64,000 bases of DNA from Ornithodoros turicata (GCF_037126465.1 NC_088202.1:26086213-26150212), one strand, 5' to 3'. Positions 45,851 through 57,545 are shown, counted from the first letter of the stretch. The notes: generated from the sequence alone by a model not told the origin. A program made the numbers and translations.

Positions 45851-47143
45851 CACTCTAAATCCGGCACCCGATATGTACCGTATGAAAGCAGACCCGCACC
45901 TGGGCCAAGCGGTACACATGAGGTACAGTCCTCAACCAGCAGGTACAGTTCGCGACCACTGCGAATTTCAAGCGGTACAAGGGCTCGGAGACCCATCCGT
46001 ACTGGCTAAGTACCTTTAAGCGCGGTCTATAGCAGCTGTACCTCATGTGTACCGCGTGTTTCCGGCGCATGAGCACGAACGCCTTCTCACGATCTCCATG
46101 CGCTGCAAAAATATTTCGCGTGATTTCGAATACCAGTCAATAAGTTCCTTTATACCGCAGTGCCGTAATGGATCACTATAATTCCATCAAATAAGTGCGA
46201 TAACTAGAACCCGTGGTTGTGAGGGATCGCACGTTTGGGAAGAATGCGTTTCTTCCACTGCAAATCAGTGTGTTTTGAAACGTCGGGGAGCGAGGACGAG
46301 ACTGCTCGGTCTTTGAAGAAACTCGTTCGACGCTTTCAAGGTTGGAGTCATTTAAGGTGCGTATTATATCTCTGAAGTAATTAGTCCTCCGCACGACGCA
46401 TTTTCGTTCATCTTCGCTCTGATTCCCAGTGGTCCTGATCACCGGCAGGCTGGACAAAACGACTGAGGAACGGAGACAACGAACTTTGCGCTTCATGCAC
46501 CAACGTTGATGCGTGAATTAGAGAAGCCTAGATTGCACTTTATACCTGGATTACACAAACAAGTAGGCATGTTTTTCAGGCAAGCTATTTCGGTTGTTGG
46601 ATTTTTTTTTACATTGTATTTTCTCCTAGGTTACGTCCAGCCGATTTCGTAAATGGGTGAGTCAATCGTCTACTGTGGTTGGTGTTACGTTCTGCGGAAG
46701 AAACGGAAGTTGGTGAAGAACAGCAATCCAAAGGTGTGGAAGAGATAAACAAGCGTGACCACGGAGCAGCTGCAATGGTGAAGGAGAGATGCAGAGGTCA
46801 GCGTTCATCCATGTACGTTGTGCACCGTGTGTTCGGCGTTTGTGCATCATGACAATGCACGCTCGCGATGGACAAGCATCACCCCTGAAGTGGATGTAAT
46901 TTTCGAATAAAGGTATTTGTTTGTGATATTTATCGCACAGCGTAGCTTCCTGGGGCTGTTAATATATCGTAGAAGAGGGGAACCACCCCGACGGGTAGGC
47001 CTAAATCGCTGTGCGCTATCCGTTACATGTACCGCATGTGAGGGCGCTCGTGCCTCTTAAATTTCAGAGGTACATTTTTTTTAAATGTACCTCTTGGCCA
47101 AGCGGTACTTAACCGTTACATATGCGTTACCTGGTTTAGAGTG
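45851..47143. mobile_element. 1.3-kb non-autonomous transposon, copy 2, inside the LINE
   Basis: Same ends and length (1,293 bp) as copy 1. It splits the reverse-transcriptase palm between AYDTA and WRYGIL. Removing it with one CA dinucleotide (45,849-45,850 or 47,144-47,145) restores the LINE frame, proving both the boundary and a 2-bp target duplication, here CA rather than TA. Confidence 0.92.
46176..46496 (-). CDS. 106-codon ORF in the 1.3-kb transposon, copy 2
   Basis: Counterpart of 42,641-42,937. The first 75 residues are shared with a few substitutions; the C-terminus differs because of indels. No recognised domain. It is listed because the frame is the longest kept in both copies. 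Confidence 0.3.
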   Translation of the reverse strand: MKRKVRCLRSSVVLSSLPVIRTTGNQSEDERKCVVRRTNYFRDIIRTLNDSNLESVERVSSKTEQSRPRSPTFQNTLICSGRNAFFPNVRSLTTTGSSYRTYLMEL

Positions 47144-47145
47144 CA

Positions 47146-47376
47146 GGCGGTGTCGTAGGCGTTTTCGATGTCAAAAAATACGGACACACAATGATGCCTT
47201 CGGACAAATGCTTCCCTGATGGCAGTCTCTAGCCCCAACAGGTGATCTGTTGTCGAGCACGCAGCTCTGAAGCCACTCTGGAATTTATCTAGACATTTAT
47301 TTTCTTCAGGGTAATACATCATGTGATTATTAACCATGCGCTCAACAGTTTTTCCTAGACAAGTTGTGAGTCCCAT
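47146..47376 (-). pseudogene. LINE reverse transcriptase, fingers to palm
   Basis: TTCLGKTVERMVNNHMMYY and FQSGFRAACSTTDHLLGLET are reverse-transcriptase blocks 2-3; CVSVFFDIENAYDTA is motif A with the first catalytic Asp. The frame ends in the nested transposon. Upstream, about 190 residues present in the sister LINE are deleted. Confidence 0.85.
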
Positions 47377-47607
47377 ATAAGTTTTGAGGTGGTGTTACAA
47401 TTTAAAGAAGATACAAAATTTTCCCAAGATTCTTTTTTCGCCTGTCTTGGTGTCCAGCGTGCTTTTGCACGTGCTTTCCTGAATGCAACTAAGTTTAGAG
47501 CAGTGGGGTGCCTTCGAAAGACACCCCACGCCCAATTTTGTTCTTTGCGTGAAGTTTCACAGTCGCTCGTCCACCAAGGCTTGGAGCTTATGGAGGCTTA
47601 TGGAGGC

Positions 47608-48453
47608 TTATGAAGGCTTATGGAGGCGACCTGATGTTTGAGGGACTGACTGTTCAGCAGCATTTATAATGGTGTCAGTAATACGATTATTGGCATCTTC
47701 TATAATTAAACCCTGGAAAGATGGCGTTAGGAGATTGGCTTCTTCTTTGAAGAGATTCCAATCAGCTTGTGACAGTTTCCACCGAGGTCGACGTGTACCT
47801 AGGGTGGATGGGGCATTATGCAGTTTCAGAACTACGGGAAAATGATCGCTACCCCGAGGATTCTGATCTACTGCCCAGTCAATGCTTTGAAACATTGATG
47901 GGCCGCACAAGGAGAGGTCGATAGCAGAGGAAGACCGATGAGCGCTGCTTAAATAAGTAGGACTTCCTTTGTTAAGAAGACAGATAGCTCTAGAAAGTAA
48001 TATATTTTCCAATATTTTTCCTCGCCTGTCGACTCTCGAGCTGCCCCATGAACAGTTATGGGCATTAAAAGCTCCCAATAAGAGGAAAGGTGGCGGGAGT
48101 TCGTCAATTAGTTTCGAGTGCATTCTGATCTACCACACCTGATGGTGGTGGGTATAAGGAACATACTGTTATGACCCCATGTAGACATATTTGAACGGCA
48201 ACTGCCTCCAGTGCTGTTTTCAGTGGAAGATGTTTTGCAGCGACGGTTTTTGGTGTGAGGATAGCAACACCTCCAGATGTACGTGTTGCTTGTCGGAAAC
48301 AAGTTCCATCATCGGAGTGTATGTCTCTGATGTGGATTCAGATAAGTCTCTTGTAGTGCAAAACAGAGTGTGTCATACTTGTCCGAAAGATCATTGATAT
48401 CATCAAGATTAGTGAGAAGCCCTCGACAATACCACTGAAGGATCGCCATAATA
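47608..48453 (-). pseudogene. LINE AP-endonuclease domain
   Basis: Starts near 48,450 with AILQWYCRGLLTNLDDI, then FALQETYLNP (catalytic Glu). The long frame at 47,608-48,123 gives LLLGAFNAHNCSWGS (Asp replaced in the usual GDFNAH) and DQNPRGSDHFPVVLKL (closing SDH motif), followed by RPRWKLSQADWNLF. A frameshift separates the halves near 48,300. GAFNAH instead of GDFNAH would by itself abolish nicking. Confidence 0.85.
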
Positions 48454-48499
48454 TAGAAAATGAGAAATGTGTGCACAAGGGGCGTCTTCGTCATAGGGA

Positions 48500-49590
48500 A
48501 GAGAGTACTGTGTAAAGAAACTTTCATTATTATTTTTTTTTTTTTTTTGGGGGGGGGGGCATTATGGGCTGTCTCGCAGTTTTTTTTTCGAGCAGCCGTG
48601 AGTTCCTTAGGCGATATATCGGGGAGTGAGCCACTCCCCGAAATACTGCTCTTAGGATTTCTTAGAGATTGTGAGCTCACGCTCATAAAAGAGCCTTGCG
48701 AGCTCGTTTCATCACCGCATTCCATGGAGCTTGCCTCCACGGGTTGCGATCACGAAGGTGGCGTCTGTGAAAATGACGCCACGGAAAATGATTGCAAAAC
48801 TGGAGTTACTGTTACAGGAGATGGTGTTTAAGAAAGAGCTGTACATGTTTCTTCACTTTCTGTTATGTTCCCTGTCTGTGTTGCGCATGAGATCATCCTT
48901 GGTTTTTCTTTAACGACAGATGAAAAGGATTTCTGGAACAGGAAAGGAGATGCCGTCTTTCTGGCTTCTGGATAGCTTACTTTCTGTGTGATTTTGATGT
49001 GCATGACCTCTTTCCTTCCACTTTGGGCAGGATCTCGAGTACGAAGGGTGGTCACCTGCTTGCTGCAGCAAGCACAGCATGCACACTCTCTACAAGCATC
49101 AGAAGGATGGCCAAAGCAGTTACGTTTGAAGCATCGAAGTGGATTAGGGATATATGGCCGCACTTCTGCGATCAAATGCCCTACATTCAATTTTTCGGGT
49201 AAAGTCGGGCAGTGAATGTGAGGATTGTGTTCCGTATCGTTATATACTCATTGTTTTTCCTGATTTTTATTTTCTTTACATCAATTACCTTTTGGTTTTT
49301 AGATTTTCAAGAACCTCTTCTAAAGGGACATCAACGAGTTCCGTTAACGACACCACACCACGGCAAGTATTAAGAGTCCTGTGCAAGGTTGATGTTATGT
49401 TGATTCCGAGCATCTGTTGTGTATTCAGTATGCGCTCGCAGTTGACTTCCGAGGTGCATTTCAGCAGTAAGTCACCTGATCTAAGGCGCTTGATTTCGGT
49501 CAAGTTCTTTGACAGAGATGCCACTGCCTTCTCAATGAAGAACGGTGACATTTTCACGAGTGGAGTGCTTTTCTCAGTATCAGTGCTCAC
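48500..49590 (-). pseudogene. LINE ORF1 (gag-like)
   Basis: Pieces at 49,285-49,590 (KMSPFFIEKAVASLSKN, RLRSGDLLLKC and LNTCRGVVSLTEL, an RNA-binding fold typical of I-group ORF1) and 48,828-49,190 (LRCFKRNCFGHPSDACRECA, CCHC zinc-knuckle remnants). The Ser-rich tail at about 48,520-48,740 matches the tail of the sister LINE at 58,438-58,734. Frame breaks occur near 49,240 and 48,830. Confidence 0.8.
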
Positions 49591-50127
49591 GCTACTGATA
49601 ACTATGTGTATTTAGCTTGAAGGGTGTCGAACACCTCTTTGAAAAATTTGGTCCGTGGGCGCTTTCCGCCCGCGATCAAGGAAGGAGAAGTGTGTTTACC
49701 CATTCAAGTTTTAAGGAAATAAATGTTCCCATGAGTCACTCACAGTTCACATTCATACATGTGCGAAGGTCCCGGAGTTTTAAAGAAAAGCCATCGGCCG
49801 GGGCTTCACCAAGACCCCGACCGCCACCGTTCAAGGCTTCTACCCTTCTCCTTAAATGCACTCGGCACGGTACGGTTAACACCTTGGGACGGGGGGCTGA
49901 GATCCGTTGAGGCGCCACTCACAAAACACCATCCGAAGCCGGTGCCCCCTGCGGGGTCATGAGAATTATAACGGCTATAATAGCTATATGTACGACAAGT
50001 TGCGCGCTGTCTTCTGATATACAAGTTTTTCTATGTAGGCAGAAGCTTTTATTTTCTCACCGCAGACATTGTAAATCAAATGTATAATAGTGTACTGTGT
50101 TCGTGTATACTGTGTCTTTTCCTTCTA

Positions 50128-50353
50128 TCACAGAAAACACCTTTTTCAGCAGGGTGTATAGTTGGCATGGGGTGTACACTTACTACTGGAAAGGAGTAAG
50201 TTATGGTACCCAGGGTGTACACACACAAAAAAAGGAGTATAATTACACCATTTTTGGGAGGGCGTAGGCCTCGAAAGGGGTGTTAATATACACTTGTAGA
50301 GAAGTTATGGTATGTGTGAATTACACCTAAAAGAGTGTTTTCAGATTAACAGT
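50128..50353. mobile_element. GGTGTA-word MITE
   Basis: The ends are imperfect inverted repeats: CACAGAAAACACCTTTTTC on the left, and inward CACTGTTAATCTGAAAACAC on the right. Inside are at least seven GGTGTA or TTACACC words. Same family design as 12,020-12,301. Confidence 0.55.
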
Positions 50354-50645
50354 GATGTTTTCTTTCACAAATACACTCAACGAATTCGCTCTTCACGTCA
50401 TTGCCTTGCTCTGACGGCCACAAAAGTCGGGCTTTCAACATGAGGCAGCGTTGACGCAGGGTATCTTTTTGCAGCAAGTATGAGCAATTACAGAGTTGCT
50501 GGCAGTCGGCCGACACCGGCAACCTCGAGCAACTCCAGTTACTTGGAATTGCTCCTTGAAGTTGCTCGTGCACCAGCCAATCAGTGAGGAGCATTGCCAC
50601 GTGACTCCCGATGACTGTGTAATTTCGTTCATGGGTTCATGGGTA
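50354..50645. repeat. GTTGCT-word segment
   Basis: GTTGCT/AGCAAC words recur between 50,470 and 50,600, as they do at about 52,970-53,085. Probably remnants of another subterminal-repeat element. Confidence 0.45.
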
Positions 50646-51659
50646 TGTAGAGGAAGTGTTGTTCCTCTACATGAGTCCCGACCAACGGTGATGGTATGCC
50701 ACGGAGAGACGATGACGGTGACCTATCTCCATCGCCGCGCCGGTGGAACTGAAGCCGGTGCTCCAGGCGCGTGGCAATCTCCGTTGTTGTCCACTGCCCG
50801 CTACAGTGCTCCCCCCTCAGACGCGGAGTGTCGACAAAGAAGTACGATGACCTACGTCAACACCGGAGGAAGAGAGCAGAAACGACCGTGGATGACGTGC
50901 ACTATTCCATGTGTTCGTGGCAAGGCACAACACCCGTTTGCAGAAACTGTCGATGAGCGTGGCAGATGAGGGATGATGTCGTTGGGCGTCAGGAGTCGAG
51001 CGTGAGAATCGTGGCCTGGGGTGCCGCAACCGGCACGGGAGCGAGAGCTCGTAGGGTCGATCCCACGGGTTGCGAGGCTGCGTTAGGCGGGATGCCTGCC
51101 GAGACGCCGGCTGAAGACGTGCCGTGGCGTCGGCTGCCGCGACTGCCGAAACCGGCAGGCGAGCACGTAGCTCTGGTGTCGCGGCCGGCAGGGAATGAGC
51201 GTCGAGATGCACGAAATGAAGCCGTGAGTCGTGAGTGTGTCGGAGGCCGTGGACAGCGCAGGTCGGCCCCTGGTAGTCGGTGGACGGATGCGATGATCAG
51301 TGAGCGGTCGGGTCGTTGCGGGTTGGTCGGGTCGGTAACGGATCGGAAGCGGGACGGGAGCGGTCGGTGTGTTGATCGAGAGGCGAGCAGCGGTCGTGAT
51401 GTTGTCGTGGTGAGCTGACTAATGGCGGTGGCTTCCAGGAAGAGCGTGCCGTGGTAGTGCTAGTCGATGGTGTCGTCAGAAATTTGGGATGGTGAAGGGC
51501 CGAATTGCTCCGAACTTGATGTTCATCGTTCGAGTCACCAAATGTAGAGGAGGTGTTGTTCCTCTACATGAGTCCAGACCGACGGTGATTGTATGCCACG
51601 GAGAGGCGATGACGGTGGCCTATCTCATTGGTCGCGCCGGTGGAACTGAAGCCGGTGCA
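50646..51659 (-). mobile_element. TRIM-like element with 116-bp direct terminal repeats
   Basis: 50,646-50,761 and 51,543-51,658 are direct repeats of equal length, about 90% identical (TGTAGAGGA.GTGTTGTTCCTC through GAAGCCGGTGC). Read on the minus strand, the 51,659 copy runs TGCACCGG...CCTCTACA, that is TG...CA, and is followed by TT then TGGTGACTCGAAC, which looks like a tRNA primer-binding site. The 780-bp interior codes for nothing recognised. Flanks GGGTA and AGGTA match at four of five bases. No clear polypurine tract is seen near the other repeat. Confidence 0.55.
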
Positions 51660-54600
51660 AGGTATATCTAAACAGGTAGCGCAACTCCCATAAGCCTCTG
51701 TGTCTTCAGATTGACGCCATGATAGAGACCCTCAGCGCCATCCATCCGTTGAGCGGACTACTACGATTGTAAATAAATGACGTCAGGGACGACGTCAGCA
51801 CTATGAATAATAAATAGTGCATAATTAGCCATGACGCGTTTACATTCGCGCACTTTGTTTGCGTTATATACCCTTCCCTCACCCAAGCAACAACACCAGA
51901 CGAGAATACAGAAAAATAAATCACATCCGGTTTTATTAAACATATCAATTCGAAATACATAGAGTTATCACAGATTCATACAATTTCAGACTGAAGGGCA
52001 TCGTGATGAGCACACAGAAATTAGGAAGATTCACTTAAGTTCCATTTCTCTCCTAGAGCTACACGTACACGTAGTGATTAGACGTTTGCATTTATTCAGT
52101 GAGTGGCTATTATAGGTAAATTGCAACGATGCATGCGAAACATGGCATCGTTGGTGCACAGCTGATTCCTGCTAACACTCACGCTATCATGGCCGCTCGT
52201 CCCATGACGAAATTTTTTTTCGCAGGGCCAGCAACAGGGGATGCATTGTATTTATCTGTTCACACAAGTGGTTCTTGGTCTACAGCTCCGAGATGTGAAC
52301 GTCGTTTCCTGTTTAACCCAAAAAGTGCACCAACTCAGTATTACAATGCACGGATACAGGGATGCACGGATATACACGCCCACTGTGACACATGCGCAAA
52401 AGGAGCAGGACACGGAAATGTACTTGGGTGGTAGATGATTTCGTATATGTGCACGAGCAGGGTAACAGAAAGTTTTTTCTACATTGAAATTATGAATAAC
52501 CTATTAGAACACACACAAGCCACGCCCATGTTGTAAAGTTTTTGTGTTTACGACCGTACCTCTAGTGTCAGCACCCAGGATCGCTCGCGCCTCTTGCTGG
52601 TGGCCTTGCCGATGGATCTGATTTGGTATTTTTGCTTGTTTACGCTACCAGTTTAGATATACCTTGGCCGGTGCTCCAGGCGCGTAGCCATCTTCGTTGT
52701 TGTCCACGGCCTGCTGCAGGTTCAAATCCTGCAGGTGCAACCGAGAACTGTCTGTTTTTAGTGTGTTTTTTTTTGTCAGTGGAACCGCACAAACATATCA
52801 ATCGCAATTTTTTGAAGATAATTATGATCTTTTGGCGTAATAAACTGACTACGATTTGATAAACAGCAGATAAAGAAGAGAAATCACCAGTTTCCTTTCC
52901 AGACCTTTCCTTTGAATAAATATATACCCCCCCCCCTCACCAGTTTCATTCGAATCAATTTTCTAAGGTTGCGCTAAAGTTGCTTGTGGTCGGAGCTACC
53001 GAGTTGCTACATGTGAACGCGGTCGCGAAGTTGCTCATAAGACGTTGGTTAGAGTTGCTTCGAGTTGCAGGAAAAAATATGCCTCGTGTGAACGTAGCCT
53101 AAAGCGATAATGGAGACGCGGTAGTTCTGCGAAAAGTGGAACTTAATATTCGTTTCGGGAATCAATGGATCGTCGTACACAGAAAGCGAGGGACACAGTT
53201 CGGCGCTGCTGTCCATGATGCGTTCCTTTACGTCGCAAACAATACGAAGTCACTACACCACTATGTGAGAGAACTATGTAGCACTACAACAACTACGTCA
53301 GAGCCGAAGGTTGCTGCTACTTTGTTGGCATGTGGGATTGTACCACCAATAGGTAGAAGCTCTGTTTCTGCTTACGTTAATTTACGCACTTCCTGCTGTG
53401 CTTGTTTAAATTGCATTCGGCAGAAACGCATTTCTTCTAGCTGATTTTGAGCGAACTCCCTGTACTGTTACCGAGCAGATTTGCCGCAAAACGTTAACGG
53501 CTGATAGCCATTGCTGTGCCTCGTGGTTCAGCTTCACAAAGTGAAGGTCAACCGCGCGTCTCGCAAATGCACGCCCTGACCTGAAGAACGCTCACAATGA
53601 CAAAAAAAAATGTCATTTTGCGTGAAGCGATTGTACGATAGCGACTACAAAACTAGCCGGCTGAGGGCGTCCCATGAAGAGAGCCACGCTCCGAAAATAG
53701 GGGCGTGGGATTCTGGACAACCCACTCCTATAGGGGGTTCGCCAACAACAACACCCCCTCCCCCCCCCCCCCCCGCCAAAAAGAAAAACTTTCTACACCA
53801 CTGGATATGTGTGAAATAATGTCAGATATTTGGTCAAGACCCAGTTAGTCAATGTTCAGAAACTCATGTTGTGACACTCATGCTGTCATTATGAATCATC
53901 GTACGAGTTCCAGGTTTACGTGCAATTATACAGAGTGTTTCACGATGGTCCCCCGGCTGAATGAATCGTTAACAGGTTGCGCTGACGGAACACTTTCTTT
54001 TCAGTGAGCATGCCTGAGGCATCGGAAAAGAACTCATCACTGAGCTACTCATTTACTAAATAACACTCCGAACTTTTAAATTTTACCCCGGACTCTTTGG
54101 GAACCTTTGTTTTATCAATCGTAACCTCAAGCGATACATATTCCAACAAAGACACCACGTCGACACCTAGTTTTTTTTTTTTTTTTTTACTAATTAATAG
54201 GAGATATGCGAAATAGCGCCATCTGTCGAGTGCACCGCTCCCGACCGCCATGGCGAGGGCAGATCTCTCACGAGCTGCTCTCACGGCTAGAGGGGGTTCC
54301 GCTGAAAAGGAATCCACGGCCGCAATTTGTGAAGCACGACTCCTTAGTGGAGTACAGAACATTTCGGCGGAATGAACGAATCTCTGAACTCTAGTCTCAG
54401 CAGTAGATATAGTCCTACAGTTTTGCGGTCGATTCCATTTTCAGCGAGATCTCACATGGCATTTATCATCGACGTTCGGCATTTGCATTTACTTTGTTTT
54501 CTGCAACACTACACTTTTTAGTTTTAGCAGCTATTGTGATGATAAGATTAAATGAGATACTGGTCCTATAAATGGGATATATTTTGATGCCGGAGTTTTT

Positions 54601-54700
54601 CATACAATTTGCCGCAGTGTGCCGAGCAATCTCTTCCTTAATGTGTTGAGATTCTTGGAACCATGCTACGGTTGGTACTGTTGCTGCAGGAGTATCGCAC
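51660..54700. other. non-coding accessory sequence
   Basis: No supported gene. At 52,665-52,745 is a 40-base phrase shared with the TRIM interior (GGTGCTCCAGGCGCGT.GC), followed by GCAGGTTCAAATCCTGC, a perfect T-arm-like hairpin with a B box. GTTGCT words lie at 52,970-53,085, a C-rich tract at 53,752-53,774 and a poly-T at about 54,170-54,188. Short ORFs at 52,129-52,434, 53,136-53,444 and 54,045-54,362 show no family resemblance. Confidence 0.4.
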
Positions 54701-54728
54701 CTGATGAAGGATGGACTCCGTCCGAAAG
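54701..54728 (+). ncRNA. hammerhead-ribozyme-like core (candidate)
   Basis: CTGATGA, then a hairpin GGATGG-ACT-CCGTCC (six pairs including one G-U), then GAAA: the conserved core of a hammerhead with its stem II. Such ribozymes are known in PLE pseudo-LTRs. I could not place convincing stems I and III with a cleavage site, so activity is doubtful. Confidence 0.4.
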
Positions 54729-55310
54729 CTAGTTTTGCAGTAAACTAAAATTTTCAATATCTTTAAATACTTATGTTATTCACTTGCGAGTGCTAGACCT
54801 ATCCCTTTTTCGCCTCTTAGTTGCTGCATTTCGTAGATGTGATATATAATTAGATGATATAGAACTAGGTTTCAGATTGAGATGTTGGAAGGTATCTGGT
54901 TCTATCTTTGCTGCTTGCTCTCCTTAAGCCACGACCTGACCCGTTTGCCGAGCATGTGACTTGATCATCAACATTTATTTATATTATTTATTAAATAAAT
55001 ATTTGATCAACATAAATGTCATGATTCTGGACCTGTAATAAACGTGGTTTTATCCTATGTAGTTCAACTACAAGAAGTGATTTTCATTTTAACTGCACAC
55101 ACACACACACATACAAATAAGATTTAAAAACAAATATTCATAGACGATGTCCTATTCTCGTTATCTGGCTTATTTAGTGGCTCGACTAATTTCTTTTCTT
55201 ACTTTCCCGTGTGCACCAAAAACTGGAACACAGTAGAGAACACATGTAGAGACCGCTAATTATTGTGCACATGCTTATGAGGAGTGTACGTCAAGAGAGC
55301 GCACTACGTA
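54729..55310. other. non-coding, nothing recognised
   Basis: AT-rich, with a short (AC)n run at about 55,098-55,110. The sequence after the ribozyme-like core may be a PLE tail. Confidence 0.35.
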
Positions 55311-55557
55311 CAGCTTGGGACAAAAGTTTACGGAACGTGCTTTTTTTTTCTATGTTTCTTTATTTCGTATTATTTCGGCCTATGTCTTTATCAAAGCTGC
55401 CCCCTGTTAGATATCAGGAAGAATTCGAATAAGAATCTGGTGGCCGGCTCTTCTAGCCATCTCTGAGTATATTTGTCTGCTCCCGTCTGCTGCTAGGGTG
55501 CCGCTCCAATTCAGATGTGTGACACCCCGGTGTTCCGTAAACTTTTGTCCCAAGCTG
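55311..55557. mobile_element. 247-bp Tc1/mariner-type MITE
   Basis: Perfect terminal inverted repeats of about 27 bases starting CAGCTTGGGACAAAAGTTTA, flanked by TA at 55,309-55,310 and 55,558-55,559. The TA duplication and CAG-type start fit Tc1/mariner. The interior is too short to code for a transposase. Confidence 0.9.
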
Positions 55558-55939
55558 TACATATGCAAAACAATATTCTAATATATCACACCTGACAATT
55601 CACCTGCGGGTTGTGATATAATTCACCATAAGTTCAGAGATTTTATAAGATAGTCAAATCAGGAACACTCATATCACATTGGTCTGCCTCTCAGGTTCTG
55701 CATCAGTGGTGCATAAACGAGCGGCAAATGTCCGATTCTAAAGTGACTGCATACTCCTATTAATTCTGAATGACCGAGAGTGATGAAGTGATATGAGAGA
55801 CTGCATATAAATTCTGAATGATCGAGAATGTTAAGCTTTACTCGTTAAGCTCAGGCTCGTCCAATAGGAGCCTCAACTACAGGGTACTATTTCAGGCGCT
55901 TGTCTCTTAACTCGGTACCCTTTATTGTACTACGTCAGA

Positions 55940-56197
55940 GGAGTTTATATACTATGCGTCAGAGGTTTTATGGTCATAAATCCGACATTGTCAATAATCG
56001 CCCCACTCCCGCTGCTATACATTTTAATCTTCCCGGGCACGACATGGATACACACCTGTCTGTTGCAATTCTGGAATCTGGCTACACCACCGATTGCAAA
56101 CGCAAAAATCGCGAGTCCTTCTTCATTTCTAAGTTTTCTTCTTTAAAACCACAGGGACTAAACATTCATGACGGTCCTCTGCAGTTGTTCAACTCCA
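55940..56197 (+). pseudogene. PLE GIY-YIG nuclease fragment
   Basis: The frame carries RQRFYGHKSDIVNN (Arg and His of the nuclease core), AIHFNLPGHDMDTH and NRESFFISKFSSLKPQGLN (catalytic Glu then the usual exit). The N-terminal GIY-YIG strands are degraded. This is the 3' end of a different PLE from that at 34,933-39,198. A 3' UTR-like region follows to about 56,540. Confidence 0.8.
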
Positions 56198-56559
56198 GCT
56201 AAGCTACTTCATTCACCTTCTGTTCTTAGCATTCTTAGCTTCCTTTTCCCTTCAGCCCATAAGGTCACTCGGACCTTCCCACGCAGTTCAACAGAAGCTG
56301 TGTCCTCCACGTACGCGGCTACACATCCAGCTGTGCCCCCGTTTTTCACCTCCAAATCTTTTGAGCCCCAATTCTTCGAATGTCTCATTTACCCGTACAC
56401 TTTCTCTTTCCTGATTCTTATGTGATGCTTGCTCACGTGATGCATTGTATTACTGTCTGGTTGTTTTCTTTTTACTTGGTTCTGGAAACCTGTTTTATTG
56501 TACCTGTTCTCTTGGGTTATATACACTTGTGTCGCACTTAGTTTTCATTCCAGGTTGTT

Positions 56560-57316
56560 CCGTCAAGACCGCATTAAATCGTTTTTTTAGAACACGCAAA
56601 ATTGAAGCAAGTGTAACGTTCCGAGAGAATAGTTATAGATTGAGACAATCATTACACAGTCTCTTTGGTATTCCAGAACAGCTCAAGAATCTTCTCCGAT
56701 TAAATAATTTTATTTTAGAAGGTGACGCAGCCCACTACTATGGAGATCCATTTGAACGCACTTATCACTTGATTATAGAGAAAGAAGTACTTGTTACAAA
56801 AAGAATAACTATCCCACCAGATCATTACGAAACTCCGAAACTGCTACATACAATCAACAATCAATTAGAGGGCAAAGCTCTACTCACATGTAGTAATGGC
56901 ATAAAGCTCTGCACTATCAACCCACTTGATGGTGTAACCATTCATCTATCTGAATACCCCTCCAATATGTTGGGTTTGCACCAGTTACAACTTTTGCAAA
57001 CAGTACAAGTGGAAACATGCACCTCAGACTTACACCATTATTCCATCATTTTATAGTTTATTGTGACATTATCGAATCATCGCACTTGGGTGCAAAGAAG
57101 TTTCCCATATTAAAATTAGTCCCATACTCTGCAAAGGAAGACAATATCATTCATTATGCTTCTCAAAACATGCAATATTTTATGCTATTGCATAATGAAA
57201 TAAATTTCATTTCAATTAAGTTGTGTGACAACTCTGGTCGACCTCTCCACTTCAAAGGTCCAGGCAAAACAGCTCTAGCTCTACACTTTAGACATGTTCT
57301 AAAGAAATCTCAGAAA
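56560..57316 (+). pseudogene. Polinton/adintovirus-type penton (minor capsid) remnant
   Basis: Two frames, joined near 57,045 by a frameshift, give the layout of the penton-like minor capsid proteins of Polintons, often annotated in invertebrate genomes as F54H12.2-like. An N-terminal strand-rich part ends in EYPSNMLGLHQ, where the family has an LGF-type motif. The C-terminal part has VYCDIIESSHLGAKKFPIL, then INFISIKLCDNSGRPLHF and a closing basic strand ending LHFR. In the live element this forms the capsid vertex. It is clearly broken, and no major capsid, protease or packaging ATPase was seen beside it. Confidence 0.65.
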
Positions 57317-57329
57317 TCCACTACGGGCA

Positions 57330-57545
57330 TGGATTTGCCGACCTTACACCATACTCGGGACCAATGTTTCAGAGGGGCAATGGATTCGTTAAATCATTGC
57401 GCAAGTTCGCATTACTACTCCTGTGACGAGCACATCCATACGTTAGTAAGACTGCAACGAATGCAGTAAGAAACCTGGCACAAAAACTATCAGATGGACA
57501 ACATTTGAAAGAAGCCATTAGAAAGAAGAAGAAAAGACGTCTTTG
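57330..57545 (+). pseudogene. Polinton pVI-like minor capsid remnant
   Basis: Directly after the penton-like frame, in another frame, is FADLTPYSGPMFQRGNGF then VKSLRKFALLLL, the N-terminal signature of the small membrane-active minor capsid protein of Polintons. After an in-frame stop, NAVRNLAQKLSDGQHLKEAI and a Lys/Arg tail follow. Order and spacing next to the penton fit Polinton gene order. Inactive. Confidence 0.55.

Larger units (their letters stand above)
44085..49965 (-). mobile_element. I-group LINE, nearly full length but broken
   Basis: Minus-strand order: GC-rich 5' UTR (49,965 to about 49,620), ORF1 gag (49,590-48,500), endonuclease (48,450-47,610), a linker, partial reverse transcriptase (47,376-47,144 and 45,848-44,920), RNase H (44,836-44,390) and C-terminus to 44,085. 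It is closely related to the LINE at 58,352-62,503. It lacks about 570 bp of reverse transcriptase at about 47,380 compared with that copy and is interrupted by the 1.3-kb transposon at 45,851-47,143. Multiple stops make it dead. Confidence 0.88.
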
